Assembly: GCA_963747105.1 (NCBI GenBank)
Contig: CAVVEC010000008.1
Location: 310,001-374,000 of the forward strand
From: CAVVEC01 sp963747105
Lineage (GTDB): Bacteria; Acidobacteriota; Terriglobia; Terriglobales; Acidobacteriaceae
Direction: 5' to 3'
Length of the DNA stretch: 64,000 nt
The translations under genes and the position numbers were made by a program. Below the pieces are notes generated by a model. That model had not been told where the DNA came from, did not search any database, and saw only the letters and a list, made by a program, of their open reading frames with translations. Below are positions 17,798 through 26,860 of the stretch, one piece after another; position 1 is the stretch's first letter; each line of letters starts with the position of its first letter.

Positions 17798-18896
17798 ATG
17801 CGCGCCAGTTTAGTCGTACTGATGTTGGTAGTAGTGGCAATTGCCGGGCTGGCGTTCTTCGCGCCTTCTGTGGCTCCGGCTGGAGAAGTCTCTTCGAACT
17901 CTCCGTACAAGGTATTGGCTCCTATTCGGCACGGGAATCTGACCGTGTTTCCCGAAGTCGCCACGGCCTCCCACGATACGCAGCAATTTCTCACCTTGGA
18001 CGAAGGCCTGCGCTCCGGCGACGTGATTGTAAGCGAGACCGGGAATATCGAGCCATTGGTGCGCCCCCGTCGCGGCGGGGCTCCCTTGCCACCGCCCCGC
18101 AACGGCCCGCAGGTGAACCAGTTGGTGCTGGTAAATAGCTCGAAACGCCCGCTGATCCTGCTGGCCGGCGAGATCGTGACCGGTGGGAAACAAGATCGCG
18201 TGATTGGCAAAGATCGCCTCGTGCCCGCGGAAAGCGATCCCATTGACCTGAGCGTTTTTTGTGTTGAACCTGGACGCTGGACTGCGACTAAAGCGAATTT
18301 CGGCTCGGTCGGCGCGCCCATGGCGCAGCCCGCGGTGCGCTCCAAGGCTATGGCAGACAAGAATCAGGAAATGGTCTGGTCGGAGGTGAGGAAGGCGCAG
18401 GGCTCGGTTGCCGCGCAGCTCTCCCCGCCCATGGCCGCTATGGTCGGTGGCACGAGTTCGTACGCCAGGGTAATGCAGAACGACGAAGTGAAGCAGAAAG
18501 TCGACTCCGTAGCCGAACCCATCCAGCGCGACTATCAAAGCGTGATCAAGCAATTGCGCGACCCGGAATGCGGTCGGCGTAGTCGTCGCCGTAAACGGTG
18601 AAATTATTTGGGCGGATATTTTCGCCAGCGCCAGCCTGCTGGAGAAGTACTGGCCCAAGCTGGTTCGCTCTTATGCAACGGAGGCAATTGTGAGCCGCAC
18701 CAAGTACCAGGAGGCGGATGTGAGGTCGGCTCAGCAATTTCTTGACGACCTGGAATCCCGACGCGAGATCGTCGAAACCGAACCCGGCTTGTATCGCCAC
18801 ACGGAAATCACCGGAGACGGCTTCAAAGCGTTCGAACTGACGTCATTGCTGCCGAAAACAGGATTTGATCTGCACCTGGCAAAAATGGCGGAGTGA
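17798..18896 (+). pseudogene. ARPP-1 (DUF6569)-like exported protein, frameshifted
   Basis: The protein starts with a hydrophobic export signal (about 1-28), followed by a domain resembling ARPP-1/DUF6569 (VNQLVLVNSSKRPLILLAGEIV, then GGKQDRVIGKDRLVPA). Near 18565 the frame changes; the other frame continues without loss (VGVVVAVNGEIIWADIFAS, then KYWPKLVRSYATEA) to a stop at 18896. Function is unknown. The start has GGGAGG 6 bases upstream. The clean continuation favours a one-base sequence error. Confidence 0.7.
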
Positions 18897-19223
18897 GAGA
18901 GCAGCTAAGGCGAGTGGACATTCATTCGTGTTCTGGGAGAACTATCTTTTGGGTTGCGTGGTGGTGTCGAACCGCCGCAATCCAACTCCGGGACTACGAG
19001 AATGCCGTGTTCTATCCCGAAGATGACAAGTTCCTTCTGGAACGCGGGCCGAAGGTGATGCATTGCGAGGTGTTGTCCAGTCCGATTGGATAGGCTAGTC
19101 ACCGCCTCAGGTGACTGTGCGCACTGACGAAGCGGTCTTGAGCGACTATCTTTCCCTTGTCTTGAGAACGGGGATTTCTGTTCAGTTTCGACATGCTGCG
19201 AACTACATCCGAGGAGAAATGCC
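18897..19223. other. Intergenic region without supported gene
   Basis: An open frame of 66 codons (18893-19093) lacks a ribosome site and family resemblance. No repeat or structured element stands out in these 327 bases. The promoter of the following secreted protein presumably lies here. Confidence 0.4.
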
Positions 19224-19700
19224 ATGATGAAGATCAGGCTGGTGGTTGTGGCTTTGATGTCGTTGGCGCTGGCTCTGCCGGCGTTCGGCAAGACCTCCAA
19301 GAATACCTATCCCGCTGCTTGTAGCGAGCTGTGGGGCGCGGTCAAAGACGTCCTTGGCCATCCGGAGAACTACAACGTCGAGGAGAGTGACGACACCCTA
19401 ATGACCGCTGCCTACAAGGTGAAGCACAACGTTCATGTCACTGTTACCGGAGCGGTCCTCCAGCGCACCAACCACGTCGCCCTGGTATCGAAGGGTGCAG
19501 AATGCGAGATGCAAGTCAAGTCGAACTATAGCGGATTTGAGCACGACAACAGTGGCGACTTCCGCAAGCGCGTGGAGGAATCTTTTGGCAAGCTGAAAGC
19601 CGGGACACCCGCTCAACCCGCTCAGCCGGTAGTCCCAGTTCAGCCCGCTCAACCGGCGATTGCGGTCCCGCCTGCTCAATCTGCGGCTGCGGCCAAGTGA
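19224..19700 (+). CDS. Secreted protein with Pro/Gln-rich tail, unknown function
   Basis: A 158-residue protein with a signal peptide (about 1-22, ending ALPAFG). A compact domain follows (about 25-120, with one conserved-looking Cys in YPAACSELW). The tail repeats PAQPAQP/VQPAQPA (about 128-150). GAGGAGAAATGCC upstream gives a ribosome site for ATG 19224 or 19227. No family is recognised. Confidence 0.7.
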   Translation: MMKIRLVVVALMSLALALPAFGKTSKNTYPAACSELWGAVKDVLGHPENYNVEESDDTLMTAAYKVKHNVHVTVTGAVLQRTNHVALVSKGAECEMQVKSNYSGFEHDNSGDFRKRVEESFGKLKAGTPAQPAQPVVPVQPAQPAIAVPPAQSAAAAK

Positions 19701-19954
19701 TTCGGCTGGACGGCAAGTTGGCTCCGCGCGGCGCGAGGATCGAAACGTAGCCACGGCCTAGCGCGACCCGGGTCAGCCCCAACACCCGGGCGCGAACCTA
19801 TCGCACCCGGCCTGGTCACCCGCCGGGAATCGTGCGCATTAACTTTCGGGAGTGGCCGCTGGAGATCAAGGAGTGTCAGCGGGAAACCTTTCGGCGGGCC
19901 CCAGCCTCAGCGCGTCCCTCCCGCAACCCCCTGCAAACACGCCACATCCAGTTC

Positions 19955-19983
19955 TTGACATCAATCACATATTGCAATATAAA
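19955..19983 (+). promoter_or_regulatory. Promoter with perfect palindrome before the XRE-flotillin-pspA operon
   Basis: TTGACA (19955-19960), a 17-base spacer and TATAAA (19978-19983) form a near-consensus promoter. The 12-bp perfect palindrome ATATTGCAATAT (19969-19980) overlaps the spacer and -10 box. A related half-site (CGCAATAT) lies at 19994-20001, across the start codon of the regulator gene. Autoregulation by the adjacent XRE protein is the simplest reading. Confidence 0.75.
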
Positions 19984-19999
19984 TATCCCGATACGCAAT

Positions 20000-20515
20000 A
20001 TGAAACTGGGCGAGAAAATCCGCTACCTCCGCGAAGTCGAAGGCTCGCTGCGCGATTTAGGCCGTCCCATGACTCAACAGGAACTCATCCGCGCCGTCAA
20101 GAAAGAGCAGCACAAATCCATCAGCCAGTCTTATATCTCGCAGATCGAGAACGGAACTCGCCCGCACATGACGCAATCGACGCGCAACCTGCTGGCCAAG
20201 TTCTTCAAAGTTCATCCCGGCTTCCTGGTGGACGATCCCGAGGGCTACCACAACGAGCTGGTCTCCGATTTGCGCACCACGGAGGGCAAACTCGACGTCT
20301 GGCTGTTGCAGGGCTCGGAGCGCTTCGCCAGCGACCCCGAGGTCAGCGAAGTCCTGATCAAGGCGGCCAGAGAAAAAGATACGCGGCGGTGTTTCCTTCT
20401 GCTGGGCGCGATTCTGGATACACCCGGCCTCGCTGAGCGATTACTCGAAGCGCTGAAACCGGAAGCGGCGCGGGCGACGACAGACCGCCCGGCAGGAGGG
20501 AGGTGCGCGCAATGA
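20000..20515 (+). CDS. XRE-family transcriptional regulator
   Basis: A 171-residue regulator. The N-terminal helix-turn-helix (about 1-75) includes MTQQELIRAV, then SISQSYISQIENGTRPHMT. The C-terminal half is helical and of unknown ligand. The start at 20000 fits the promoter (transcription start near 19990) and the family N-terminus; an upstream in-frame start at 19832 would include the promoter. It is the first gene of an operon with nfeD-like, flotillin and pspA genes; its stop overlaps the next start (ATGA). Confidence 0.85.
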   Translation: MKLGEKIRYLREVEGSLRDLGRPMTQQELIRAVKKEQHKSISQSYISQIENGTRPHMTQSTRNLLAKFFKVHPGFLVDDPEGYHNELVSDLRTTEGKLDVWLLQGSERFASDPEVSEVLIKAAREKDTRRCFLLLGAILDTPGLAERLLEALKPEAARATTDRPAGGRCAQ

Positions 20516-21132
20516 CCTGGGCAACCTTTTACCTGGTTTGTTTTGCGCTGGGATTTGTTTTCAGCTTGCTGTCGTTCTTGCTCGGCGGATTTCGCTGGCA
20601 CCTGCCGCACGCTCTTGGCGGCGGGCACGTTCACGCCGGACCGCACGTCCACGTAGGACATACCCCAGGCAAAGCCGGCTTGGTGCGCGCCAGCCGGGCC
20701 GAGGCTCCGCTGTTGAATCCGGTTTCGCTTGCCGCTTTCCTGGCTTGGTTTGGCGGCGTGGGCTACCTGCTGTCGCGATTCTCCTCGCTGTGGTTTGTGG
20801 TTGGCCTGGGGATTGCGCTGCTCAGCGGCGTCACCGGGGCCGGGATTATCTACCTGTTCCTCAGCCGCGTGCTGATGTCCGCGGACGAGAACATGGATCC
20901 TGCGGACTACGACATGGTCGGCGTGCTCGGACATATTTCTATGCCCATCCGCGAAGGTGGCACGGGGGAAATCATTTATTCGCAGGCCGGCACTCGCCAG
21001 ACCTGTGGAGCGCGCGCCGAAAATGGTGGCGCAATCGCAAAAGGAACCGAAGTTGTTGTGACTCGCTACGAGAAGGGAATTACGTACGTTCGCTTGTGGT
21101 CGGAGATGGCGGGGGAAGAACCTACGATGTAG
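20512..21132 (+). CDS. NfeD-like membrane protein
   Basis: A 206-residue protein. One N-terminal membrane helix (about 3-22) is followed by a histidine/glycine-rich loop (GGGHVHAGPHVHVGH), two more helices (about 68-85 and 91-115), and a C-terminal OB-fold-like domain (about 130-200) as in NfeD proteins. NfeD partners with flotillin/SPFH proteins in membrane microdomains, and the flotillin gene is next. The His-rich loop could bind metal, which is inference. Start overlaps the regulator stop by 4 bp. Confidence 0.75.
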   Translation: MTWATFYLVCFALGFVFSLLSFLLGGFRWHLPHALGGGHVHAGPHVHVGHTPGKAGLVRASRAEAPLLNPVSLAAFLAWFGGVGYLLSRFSSLWFVVGLGIALLSGVTGAGIIYLFLSRVLMSADENMDPADYDMVGVLGHISMPIREGGTGEIIYSQAGTRQTCGARAENGGAIAKGTEVVVTRYEKGITYVRLWSEMAGEEPTM

Positions 21133-21185
21133 GCGTGGACGATGTCGGCAGATGAGAGAAGCAGGCCGCTTTGATAGGAGGCGAT

Positions 21186-22622
21186 ATGTTCGGCATGGCA
21201 ATTGAAATTTGGGTGATTCTGGGGCTGATGGTTCTGGCCGTCATGCTCCTGATGAGCATGTTAGCAAGGCTCTACCGCAAAGCTGGGCCGCACGAAGCGC
21301 TGGTGGTGTACGGCTTCCGCGGCACCCGCGTGGTGAAGGGACACGGCACGATCATCTTTCCAATGATCGAAAATTGCCGCGGCCTTTCGCTGGAACTAAT
21401 GTCCTTCGACGTTGCGCCGCAGCAGGACTTGTACACCAAACAGGGTGTCGCGGTCACCGTTGAAGCCGTGGCGCAGATCAAAGTGAAGTCGGATACGGAA
21501 TCCATCTTGACCGCGTCGGAGCAGTTCCTCACCAAGTCCGATCAGGAGCGCGAAGGCCTGATCCGGCTGGTCATGGAAGGCCACCTGCGCGGCATTATCG
21601 GGCAGCTCACGGTGGAAGAAATCGTCAAGCAGCCGGAGATGGTTTCCGACCGCATGCGCTCCACCTGCGCCGACGACATGAACAAGATGGGGCTCGAAGT
21701 TATCTCGTTCACAATTAAAGAAGTGCGCGACAAGAACGAGTACATCACCAACATGGGGCGGCCGGATGTGGCGCGCATCAAGCGTGACGCCGACGTTGCC
21801 GCCGCCGAAGCCGATCGCGACACCGCCATCAAACGCGCTCTGGCAGCGCGAGAAGCAGCCGTTGCACGCGCTCAGGCGGACCAGGAAACTGTCCTTGCGC
21901 AGACCCTTTCGCAGGCTAAGCAAGCCGAGGCCACGCGCGATCTCGAAGTAAAGAAAGCTCAGTTCCTGGAAGTCACCAAGCGGCAGCAGGCGCAGGCCGA
22001 CAAAGCCTACGACATCCAGACCAACATTATGCAGCAGCAGGTCGTCGCTGAACAGGTGAAGGTACAGCAAGTCGAAAAAGAGCAGCAGGTCAAAGTGCAA
22101 GAAGCCGAAATCAACCGCCGCGAGAAAGAACTGATCGCGACCGTGCTGAAGCAGGCTGAGATCGAGCGCCAGCGCATCGAGACTCTGGCTGCCGCCGAGA
22201 AGCAGCGCCTGATCGCGGAAGCCGAGGGGCATGCTTCGTCGATCCGCGCCCAGGGCGAGGCCGAAGCCGAGATCATCTTCAAGAAAGGCGAGTCGGAAGC
22301 CAAAGCCATGAACGTGAAAGCCGAGGCTTACCAGGAATACAACCAGGCCGCGGTCATCGACAAGCTGTTTGCCAGCTTGCCGGAGATCGTCCGTGCCTTG
22401 GCCAGCCCGCTGGCCAACGTAGACAAGATCACCGTGGTCTCGACCGGCAACGGCGACGCCGCCGGCATGAACAAAATCACCGGCGACATCACCAAGATGG
22501 CGGCGCAGGTTCCGGCGCTGTTCGAAACATTATCGGGAATGAGCATGACGGATCTGTTCTCGAAAGTGCGCACGATTGGCGACAAGACGGCGAAGCCGGA
22601 TGCGCTGCCGCCGTCAAAGTAA
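21186..22622 (+). CDS. Flotillin / SPFH domain protein
   Basis: A 478-residue flotillin. An N-terminal membrane anchor (about 4-24) precedes the SPFH domain (about 45-195). A long coiled coil with alanine/glutamate repeats (about 200-395) and a C-terminal oligomerisation region follow. Flotillins organise membrane microdomains and maintain fluidity. AGGAGG lies 4 bases before ATG 21186, deciding the start over an upstream TTG. Position between NfeD-like and PspA genes supports a membrane-stress role. Confidence 0.95.
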   Translation: MFGMAIEIWVILGLMVLAVMLLMSMLARLYRKAGPHEALVVYGFRGTRVVKGHGTIIFPMIENCRGLSLELMSFDVAPQQDLYTKQGVAVTVEAVAQIKVKSDTESILTASEQFLTKSDQEREGLIRLVMEGHLRGIIGQLTVEEIVKQPEMVSDRMRSTCADDMNKMGLEVISFTIKEVRDKNEYITNMGRPDVARIKRDADVAAAEADRDTAIKRALAAREAAVARAQADQETVLAQTLSQAKQAEATRDLEVKKAQFLEVTKRQQAQADKAYDIQTNIMQQQVVAEQVKVQQVEKEQQVKVQEAEINRREKELIATVLKQAEIERQRIETLAAAEKQRLIAEAEGHASSIRAQGEAEAEIIFKKGESEAKAMNVKAEAYQEYNQAAVIDKLFASLPEIVRALASPLANVDKITVVSTGNGDAAGMNKITGDITKMAAQVPALFETLSGMSMTDLFSKVRTIGDKTAKPDALPPSK

Positions 22623-22632
22623 CAACGGGTGC

Positions 22633-22666
22633 CCCACCCTTTTCGCGTTCGTTGCGAAAGGGTGGG
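22633..22666. repeat. Strong hairpin (CCCACCCTTTTCGC type)
   Basis: CCCACCCTTTTCGC pairs with GCGAAAGGGTGGG (22654-22666) with one bulged T and a 7-base loop. A half copy (CCCACCCTTTCGC) recurs at about 24833-24845. It may attenuate or stabilise the operon message between flotillin and the glycine-zipper gene. Confidence 0.75.
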
Positions 22667-22683
22667 AGCGACGGAGTAGAGAT

Positions 22684-22875
22684 ATGAAAAGGCCATCCAT
22701 GCAAATCGGGCTCGGCATCGCGTTCGGAGCGGGACTTGGAGCAGCTCTATCCGTCGCTCTCGGCACCGGAAGCGTGTGGCTCGCGCTAGGGATTGCTGTG
22801 GGCATCGCGATTGGCGCCGCTATGAACCGCACGAGTTCTCACAAGATCAAGGACCGACTAACGACTAACGACTGA
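22684..22875 (+). CDS. Small glycine-zipper membrane protein
   Basis: A 63-residue protein, MKRPSMQIG onward, with two hydrophobic glycine/alanine-rich helices (IGLGIAFGAGLGAALSVALG and LALGIAVGIAIGAA). The GxxxG spacing suits tight helix packing in the membrane. It sits between flotillin and pspA on the same strand and is presumably part of that operon. No function is known. Confidence 0.6.
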   Translation: MKRPSMQIGLGIAFGAGLGAALSVALGTGSVWLALGIAVGIAIGAAMNRTSSHKIKDRLTTND

Positions 22876-22891
22876 ATCAAAGGAGTTCACT

Positions 22892-23551
22892 ATGGCATTA
22901 CTAGAGAGAGTTTCGACACTGGTCCGGGCCAACCTCAATGACCTGATTGATAAGGCCGAGCACCCGGAGAAAATGATTAAGCAAGTCATTCTCGACATGC
23001 AGAACCAGCTTCTGCAGGTGAAGACGCAGGTGGCCATCGCCATCGCCGATCAGCATCTGCTGGAAAAGAAACGGAAGGAGAATGAAGACAAGGTGGCCGA
23101 GTGGATGCGCAAAGCCGAACTGGCCGTGGACAAGAAACAGGACGACTTGGCGCGCGTGGCTCTCGAACGCGTGGAGAGCTACCGCGAACTGAGCGAGGGC
23201 TTCGCGCAACAGGTCACCGATCAGAAAGCGCAGGTGGAAAACTTGAAGACTGCACTGCGGCAACTCGAGCAAAAGCTCACCGAAGCCCAGGCCAAGGCTG
23301 ACCTGCTGATTGCGCAGCATCGCCGGGCGCGGGCGGTGTCGAAAGCCAGCGATGCAAAAATGGCCGGGGGCAATGGCTCCAGCGCCGCCGCCTTTGATCG
23401 CATGAAGCACAAAGTGGCGCATGCGGATGCGACCGCACAGGCGAAATCCGAACTTGCCGCCGACAATATGGAAGACCGCCTGGCCGCGCTGGAGAAAGAA
23501 GACCGCATCGAGCAGTTGCTGGCGGAGATGAAAACCAAGCGAGGGACGTAA
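22892..23551 (+). CDS. pspA: PspA/IM30 family protein
   Basis: A 219-residue PspA/Vipp1 homologue, almost entirely alpha-helical coiled coil (about 20-145) with the typical opening LLERVSTLVRANLNDLIDKAEHPEKMI and a C-terminal helix (DRLAALEKEDRIEQLLAEMK). The family forms ESCRT-III-like rings that stabilise damaged inner membrane. An AAAGGAG site precedes the start. Clustering with flotillin and NfeD resembles known membrane-protection operons. Confidence 0.94.
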   Translation: MALLERVSTLVRANLNDLIDKAEHPEKMIKQVILDMQNQLLQVKTQVAIAIADQHLLEKKRKENEDKVAEWMRKAELAVDKKQDDLARVALERVESYRELSEGFAQQVTDQKAQVENLKTALRQLEQKLTEAQAKADLLIAQHRRARAVSKASDAKMAGGNGSSAAAFDRMKHKVAHADATAQAKSELAADNMEDRLAALEKEDRIEQLLAEMKTKRGT

Positions 23552-23742
23552 CGGCTTGCGGGGGGGCAGCCGTCCTCGGCTGTCCGGCCAAGCGCAGTTC
23601 GGCTTTTGCGGTTGATGCTTCGTGTTCTCACGCCTCGAACAACCGCGAGACGTGGGGCACCCGACGAAGAAGCGTTGCACTGCTGGGCCCTCGCCAATAC
23701 AAGAACTGATTCCCCCCAATTGGGGACACAAGGGGCATTCGC

Positions 23743-24189
23743 ATGATGATCAAAGCGACACGAATCGAAACGAAGTTGATGTCCACTCTCTTGTTTGTGG
23801 CTCTATTCATGGGCATATCCGCGCAAGTCCGCGCCCAAGACAAGCCTGAACAACTCGCCCAGCAGTCGGCGGAGTCGTGGTTAGCTTTCGTGGACTCCGG
23901 CAAATACGCGGACAGCTGGCAGCAAGCGGCCGAATATTTCAAGAATGCCGTCACCCAGGACAAGTGGGAAGACACGATGCGCAGCCGGCGCGAACCGCTG
24001 GGCAAGCTGGTTTCGAGGAAGCTGAGCAGCGCGGAATACACGACCGCCCTGCCCGGCGCGCCCGACGGCGAATACGTCGTGATTCAGTTCGACACCAGCT
24101 TTGAGCACAAACAAACGGCGGTCGAGACGATTACTCCCATGCTCGACAAAGATGGGAAGTGGCGGGTCTGCGGGTACTTCATCAAGTGA
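23743..24189 (+). CDS. DUF4019-like exported protein
   Basis: A 148-residue protein with a signal peptide (about 1-31, ending VRAQ). The body shows the DUF4019 pattern: AESWLAFVDSGKYADSWQQA, then SRREPLGKLVSRKL, a PGAPDGEYVVIQF strand and a C-terminal DGKWRVCGYFIK. Function of the family is unknown. It lies about 190 bp after pspA on the same strand; whether it belongs to that operon is unclear. Confidence 0.8.
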   Translation: MMIKATRIETKLMSTLLFVALFMGISAQVRAQDKPEQLAQQSAESWLAFVDSGKYADSWQQAAEYFKNAVTQDKWEDTMRSRREPLGKLVSRKLSSAEYTTALPGAPDGEYVVIQFDTSFEHKQTAVETITPMLDKDGKWRVCGYFIK

Positions 24190-24262
24190 GACGAGAAAGG
24201 AAGACGATTTCACTCTTCCGCGATGAAGACGAGCAGGGTGCGCCGACCGTTTGTGTGGGGAC

Positions 24263-24297
24263 AGGTCGGAGCCTGTCCTGAGCGAAGCCGAAGGAAC
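24263..24297. repeat. Dispersed repeat copy (CCTGTCCTGAGCG type)
   Basis: The sequence GAGCCTGTCCTGAGCGAAGC and the following CGAAGG match other copies near 42620, 49556 and 63232. It is an intergenic half-palindrome. Confidence 0.6.
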
Positions 24298-24367
24298 CCG
24301 TCCCTGACGAGGTTAGCTCGGTAGGGTTTCAATTGGCCGCCGTGGCACCCGAGGTTTGGTTTATTTT

Positions 24368-24823
24368 ATGGACAAACTCTTCCATTTTGACTCACCGCCC
24401 GAGCCCTATGTGGCCGACGCCGCCGTGCTTTGTTGCTTCGACCAGCGCATTCGTTTGGTGACACATAAGTTTCTTAAGCGTCAGGGAATCCTTCGGCCCG
24501 ACATGATCGTCGTAGCCGGCGGGGCGAAAACGTTGGCCTCGCCGCGCAACGACTTCGAGCGCGACTTTATCCTCGAGCAGGTGCGGATGTCGATCCGGCT
24601 CCATGGCACCACGACGATGTTCCTGACGAGTCACTCCGATTGCGCGACCTACGGAGGCCTGGCAGCCTTTGACGGAGATCGGGCGCGGGAAGCCAATCAT
24701 CACCAAACCGAGCTCCAGCGGGCGGCGGAACTGGTAAGAGCGAATTTCCCCGACCTCACAGTGAAATGTTTCTTCATCACTTTTGACGGCGTGCATGCGG
24801 CGAACGCGGAAGCAGCGGGGTAA
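24368..24823 (+). CDS. Putative carbonic anhydrase-like protein
   Basis: A 151-residue protein resembling the small putative carbonic anhydrase family related to beta-type enzymes. It has a Cys in AAVLCCFDQRIR, a basic loop, an MFLTSHSDCATYGG motif in the place of the HxxC zinc pair, and a helical segment NHHQTELQRAAELV. Only part of the usual zinc set is evident, so activity is unproven. ATG 24368 is taken over a TTG 12 bases earlier. Confidence 0.6.
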   Translation: MDKLFHFDSPPEPYVADAAVLCCFDQRIRLVTHKFLKRQGILRPDMIVVAGGAKTLASPRNDFERDFILEQVRMSIRLHGTTTMFLTSHSDCATYGGLAAFDGDRAREANHHQTELQRAAELVRANFPDLTVKCFFITFDGVHAANAEAAG

Positions 24824-24860
24824 ACGCTGCTCCCACCCTTTCGCAAATTACGCGGCTGCG

Positions 24861-25469
24861 TTATTTCTGTTCGGCCTTCTTATCTGCGGCTTTCTTCTGC
24901 GCCTCCACCGTCCAGGGCGGGACGATGCCGTTTTCACGCGCGTACGCCACCGACTGGCCGAGGTGCTCGTGCGCATCGGCGACCAGGATGTAGACCACGT
25001 CGCCCGCATTCGCCTGGGGGCCAAGTTTCGGAAGAAGCTTCGCGAAATCGGCGTTGGTCATGCCGTTGATCGCCTTCTGCGCGAAGTCCCAGGACTTGTT
25101 CAATTCCTCAACGATCTGGGCTTTGTCGGTCGTCGATTTTTCAAAAGTCTTGTCATCGAATCCGGCTGGAGGCACGGCTCCCATGAGGGCCATAATCTGG
25201 TAGCGCTCACCTGCTACGTGGAGAAAGACCTCGGCGAAGGAGCGCGAGTCCGCCGTGGGACGCCAAGTGAGTTTGTCGGTGGGGAGAGAGTTAGCCAGGT
25301 TCACAAATTTCGTCTGCACGACTTGCAGGTCGGCCAAAGACTGGCCCTTCATGTCATAGCTTGGAGCCGTGTGATCGGTGGTGGCGTCTGAACTCTGCGC
25401 CGATGCGTCGATCGCCCCAGCACTCAGGCCCATCGAAAGAAACAATACTGCCAGAAACACTTTGTTCAT
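24861..25469 (-). CDS. Exported DinB-family protein
   Basis: A 202-residue protein with a signal peptide (about 1-24, ending DASAQ). It has the DinB four-helix bundle: SFAEVFLHVAGERYQIMAL carries the first metal-ligand His, and VADAHEHLGQSVAYARENG the second pair. DinB-like proteins include metal-dependent thiol transferases; the reaction here is unknown. The export signal is notable. The tail is lysine-rich. Confidence 0.85.
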   Translation of the reverse strand: MNKVFLAVLFLSMGLSAGAIDASAQSSDATTDHTAPSYDMKGQSLADLQVVQTKFVNLANSLPTDKLTWRPTADSRSFAEVFLHVAGERYQIMALMGAVPPAGFDDKTFEKSTTDKAQIVEELNKSWDFAQKAINGMTNADFAKLLPKLGPQANAGDVVYILVADAHEHLGQSVAYARENGIVPPWTVEAQKKAADKKAEQK

Positions 25470-25712
25470 GTCCGATCCTCCTTGGAAAAGCGGCTCGGAT
25501 AAGTGCTCAGAAAAGCCGCTCGGATAAGCTGCTGATCCCCTTAGACGAGCCCACGGAGAAAATAGCCCTCCCCAGCGTACGAGATTTTACAAGGATGGAA
25601 CGCGTCTGAACCAACCCCAACGGAACCCTGTTAAGCTTGGCTTCAGCTTGCTCGCGTTAGTATAGGTGTTTGTCCTGCAGACCTGATCTTCGAAAAGCGA
25701 GGCATACCCCCT

Positions 25713-26744
25713 ATGAAGCGTTTGTACGCGACAGCGTTGCGGTTAGGCCTTTTTGTTCTATTGGCGATGACGTTAGCCGGCGCGGGTGATTCTGGCTACC
25801 GCGTGATCCAGACCTACAAACTCGGCGGCGATGGCGGCTGGGACTATCTGAACTTCGACAGCTCCTCGCGGCGGCTTTTTATCTCCCGCGCCACCCATGT
25901 CATTGTGATTGACGCGGATTCGGGCAAGCCGGTGGGAGACATCCCGGATACGACCGGCGTGCACGGCATCGCTTTTGCTCCGGAACTCGGACGAGGCTTT
26001 ACCAGCAATGGCCGCGAAGGCACGGTCACGATCTTCGATCTGCAAACGCTGAAGCCGATCACCAAAGTGAAGGCGGGCGAGAATCCCGACGCAATTCTCT
26101 ACGATCCTGCCACGAAACGCGTTTTTACTTTCAACGGCCGGAGCCAGGACTCGACTGCGATCGACGCCGCCAAGGGCACGGTCGTCGGCACGATCAAGCT
26201 GGAGGGGAAGCCGGAGTTCGCGGTGAGCGATGGCAAAGGCGAGCTCTTCGTCAACATTGAAGACAAGAGCCAGTTGGTCGCGATCGACCCCAACAAGCTG
26301 GAGGTGAAATCGCGCTGGCCGCTGGCACCTTGTGAAGAACCAAGCGGGCTGGCGATGGATCGCAAGAATCGGCGTCTTTTCTCCGGCTGCGATAATAAAA
26401 TGATGGCGGTTGTGGATGCCGACAGCGGCAAGGTCATCACCACGCTTCCCATCGGCGACGGTGTGGATGCCACGGCGTTCGATGAAGAAACCGGGCTTGC
26501 TTTCGCGTCCTGTGGCGAGGGCGTGCTCACGGTGGTGCGGGAGGAGTCGCCGAACAAATTCGGCGTCGTCGAAAACGTCAAGACACAAGAAGGGGCGCGC
26601 ACTCTGGCGCTTGATTCCAAGACGCATAACGTTTTTGTGGTGACGGCAAAATTCGGGCCGCCTCCGGCGCCAACAGCGGAGCAACCGCATCCCCGGCACA
26701 CGATCTTGCCGGATTCATTTGTGGTGCTGGTGGTGGGCAAGTAG
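25713..26744 (+). CDS. Secreted YncE-like beta-propeller protein
   Basis: A 343-residue protein with a signal peptide (about 1-24). Seven-bladed propeller repeats of YVTN/YncE type follow (LFISRATHVIVIDADSGKPV, GREGTVTIFDLQTLKPITKV, NKMMAVVDADSGKVITTLPI). The family is periplasmic and of unclear function. It has no co-directional partner nearby. Confidence 0.85.
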   Translation: MKRLYATALRLGLFVLLAMTLAGAGDSGYRVIQTYKLGGDGGWDYLNFDSSSRRLFISRATHVIVIDADSGKPVGDIPDTTGVHGIAFAPELGRGFTSNGREGTVTIFDLQTLKPITKVKAGENPDAILYDPATKRVFTFNGRSQDSTAIDAAKGTVVGTIKLEGKPEFAVSDGKGELFVNIEDKSQLVAIDPNKLEVKSRWPLAPCEEPSGLAMDRKNRRLFSGCDNKMMAVVDADSGKVITTLPIGDGVDATAFDEETGLAFASCGEGVLTVVREESPNKFGVVENVKTQEGARTLALDSKTHNVFVVTAKFGPPPAPTAEQPHPRHTILPDSFVVLVVGK

Positions 26745-26860
26745 CGACCGACGGCTCTGCTGCAGGGCACGTCTTCTTGGCCGGGCGAGGATTCGCTTCG
26801 ACTACTCTGGGGACAGGCCGCGCCCTCGCGGCAAATCGGCTGGTTTTGTTATGTGCTTTG

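Noticed and set aside
18893..19093. 66-codon open frame after the ARPP-1-like gene
   Set aside because: No ribosome site or recognisable motif, and it overlaps the upstream stop by chance.
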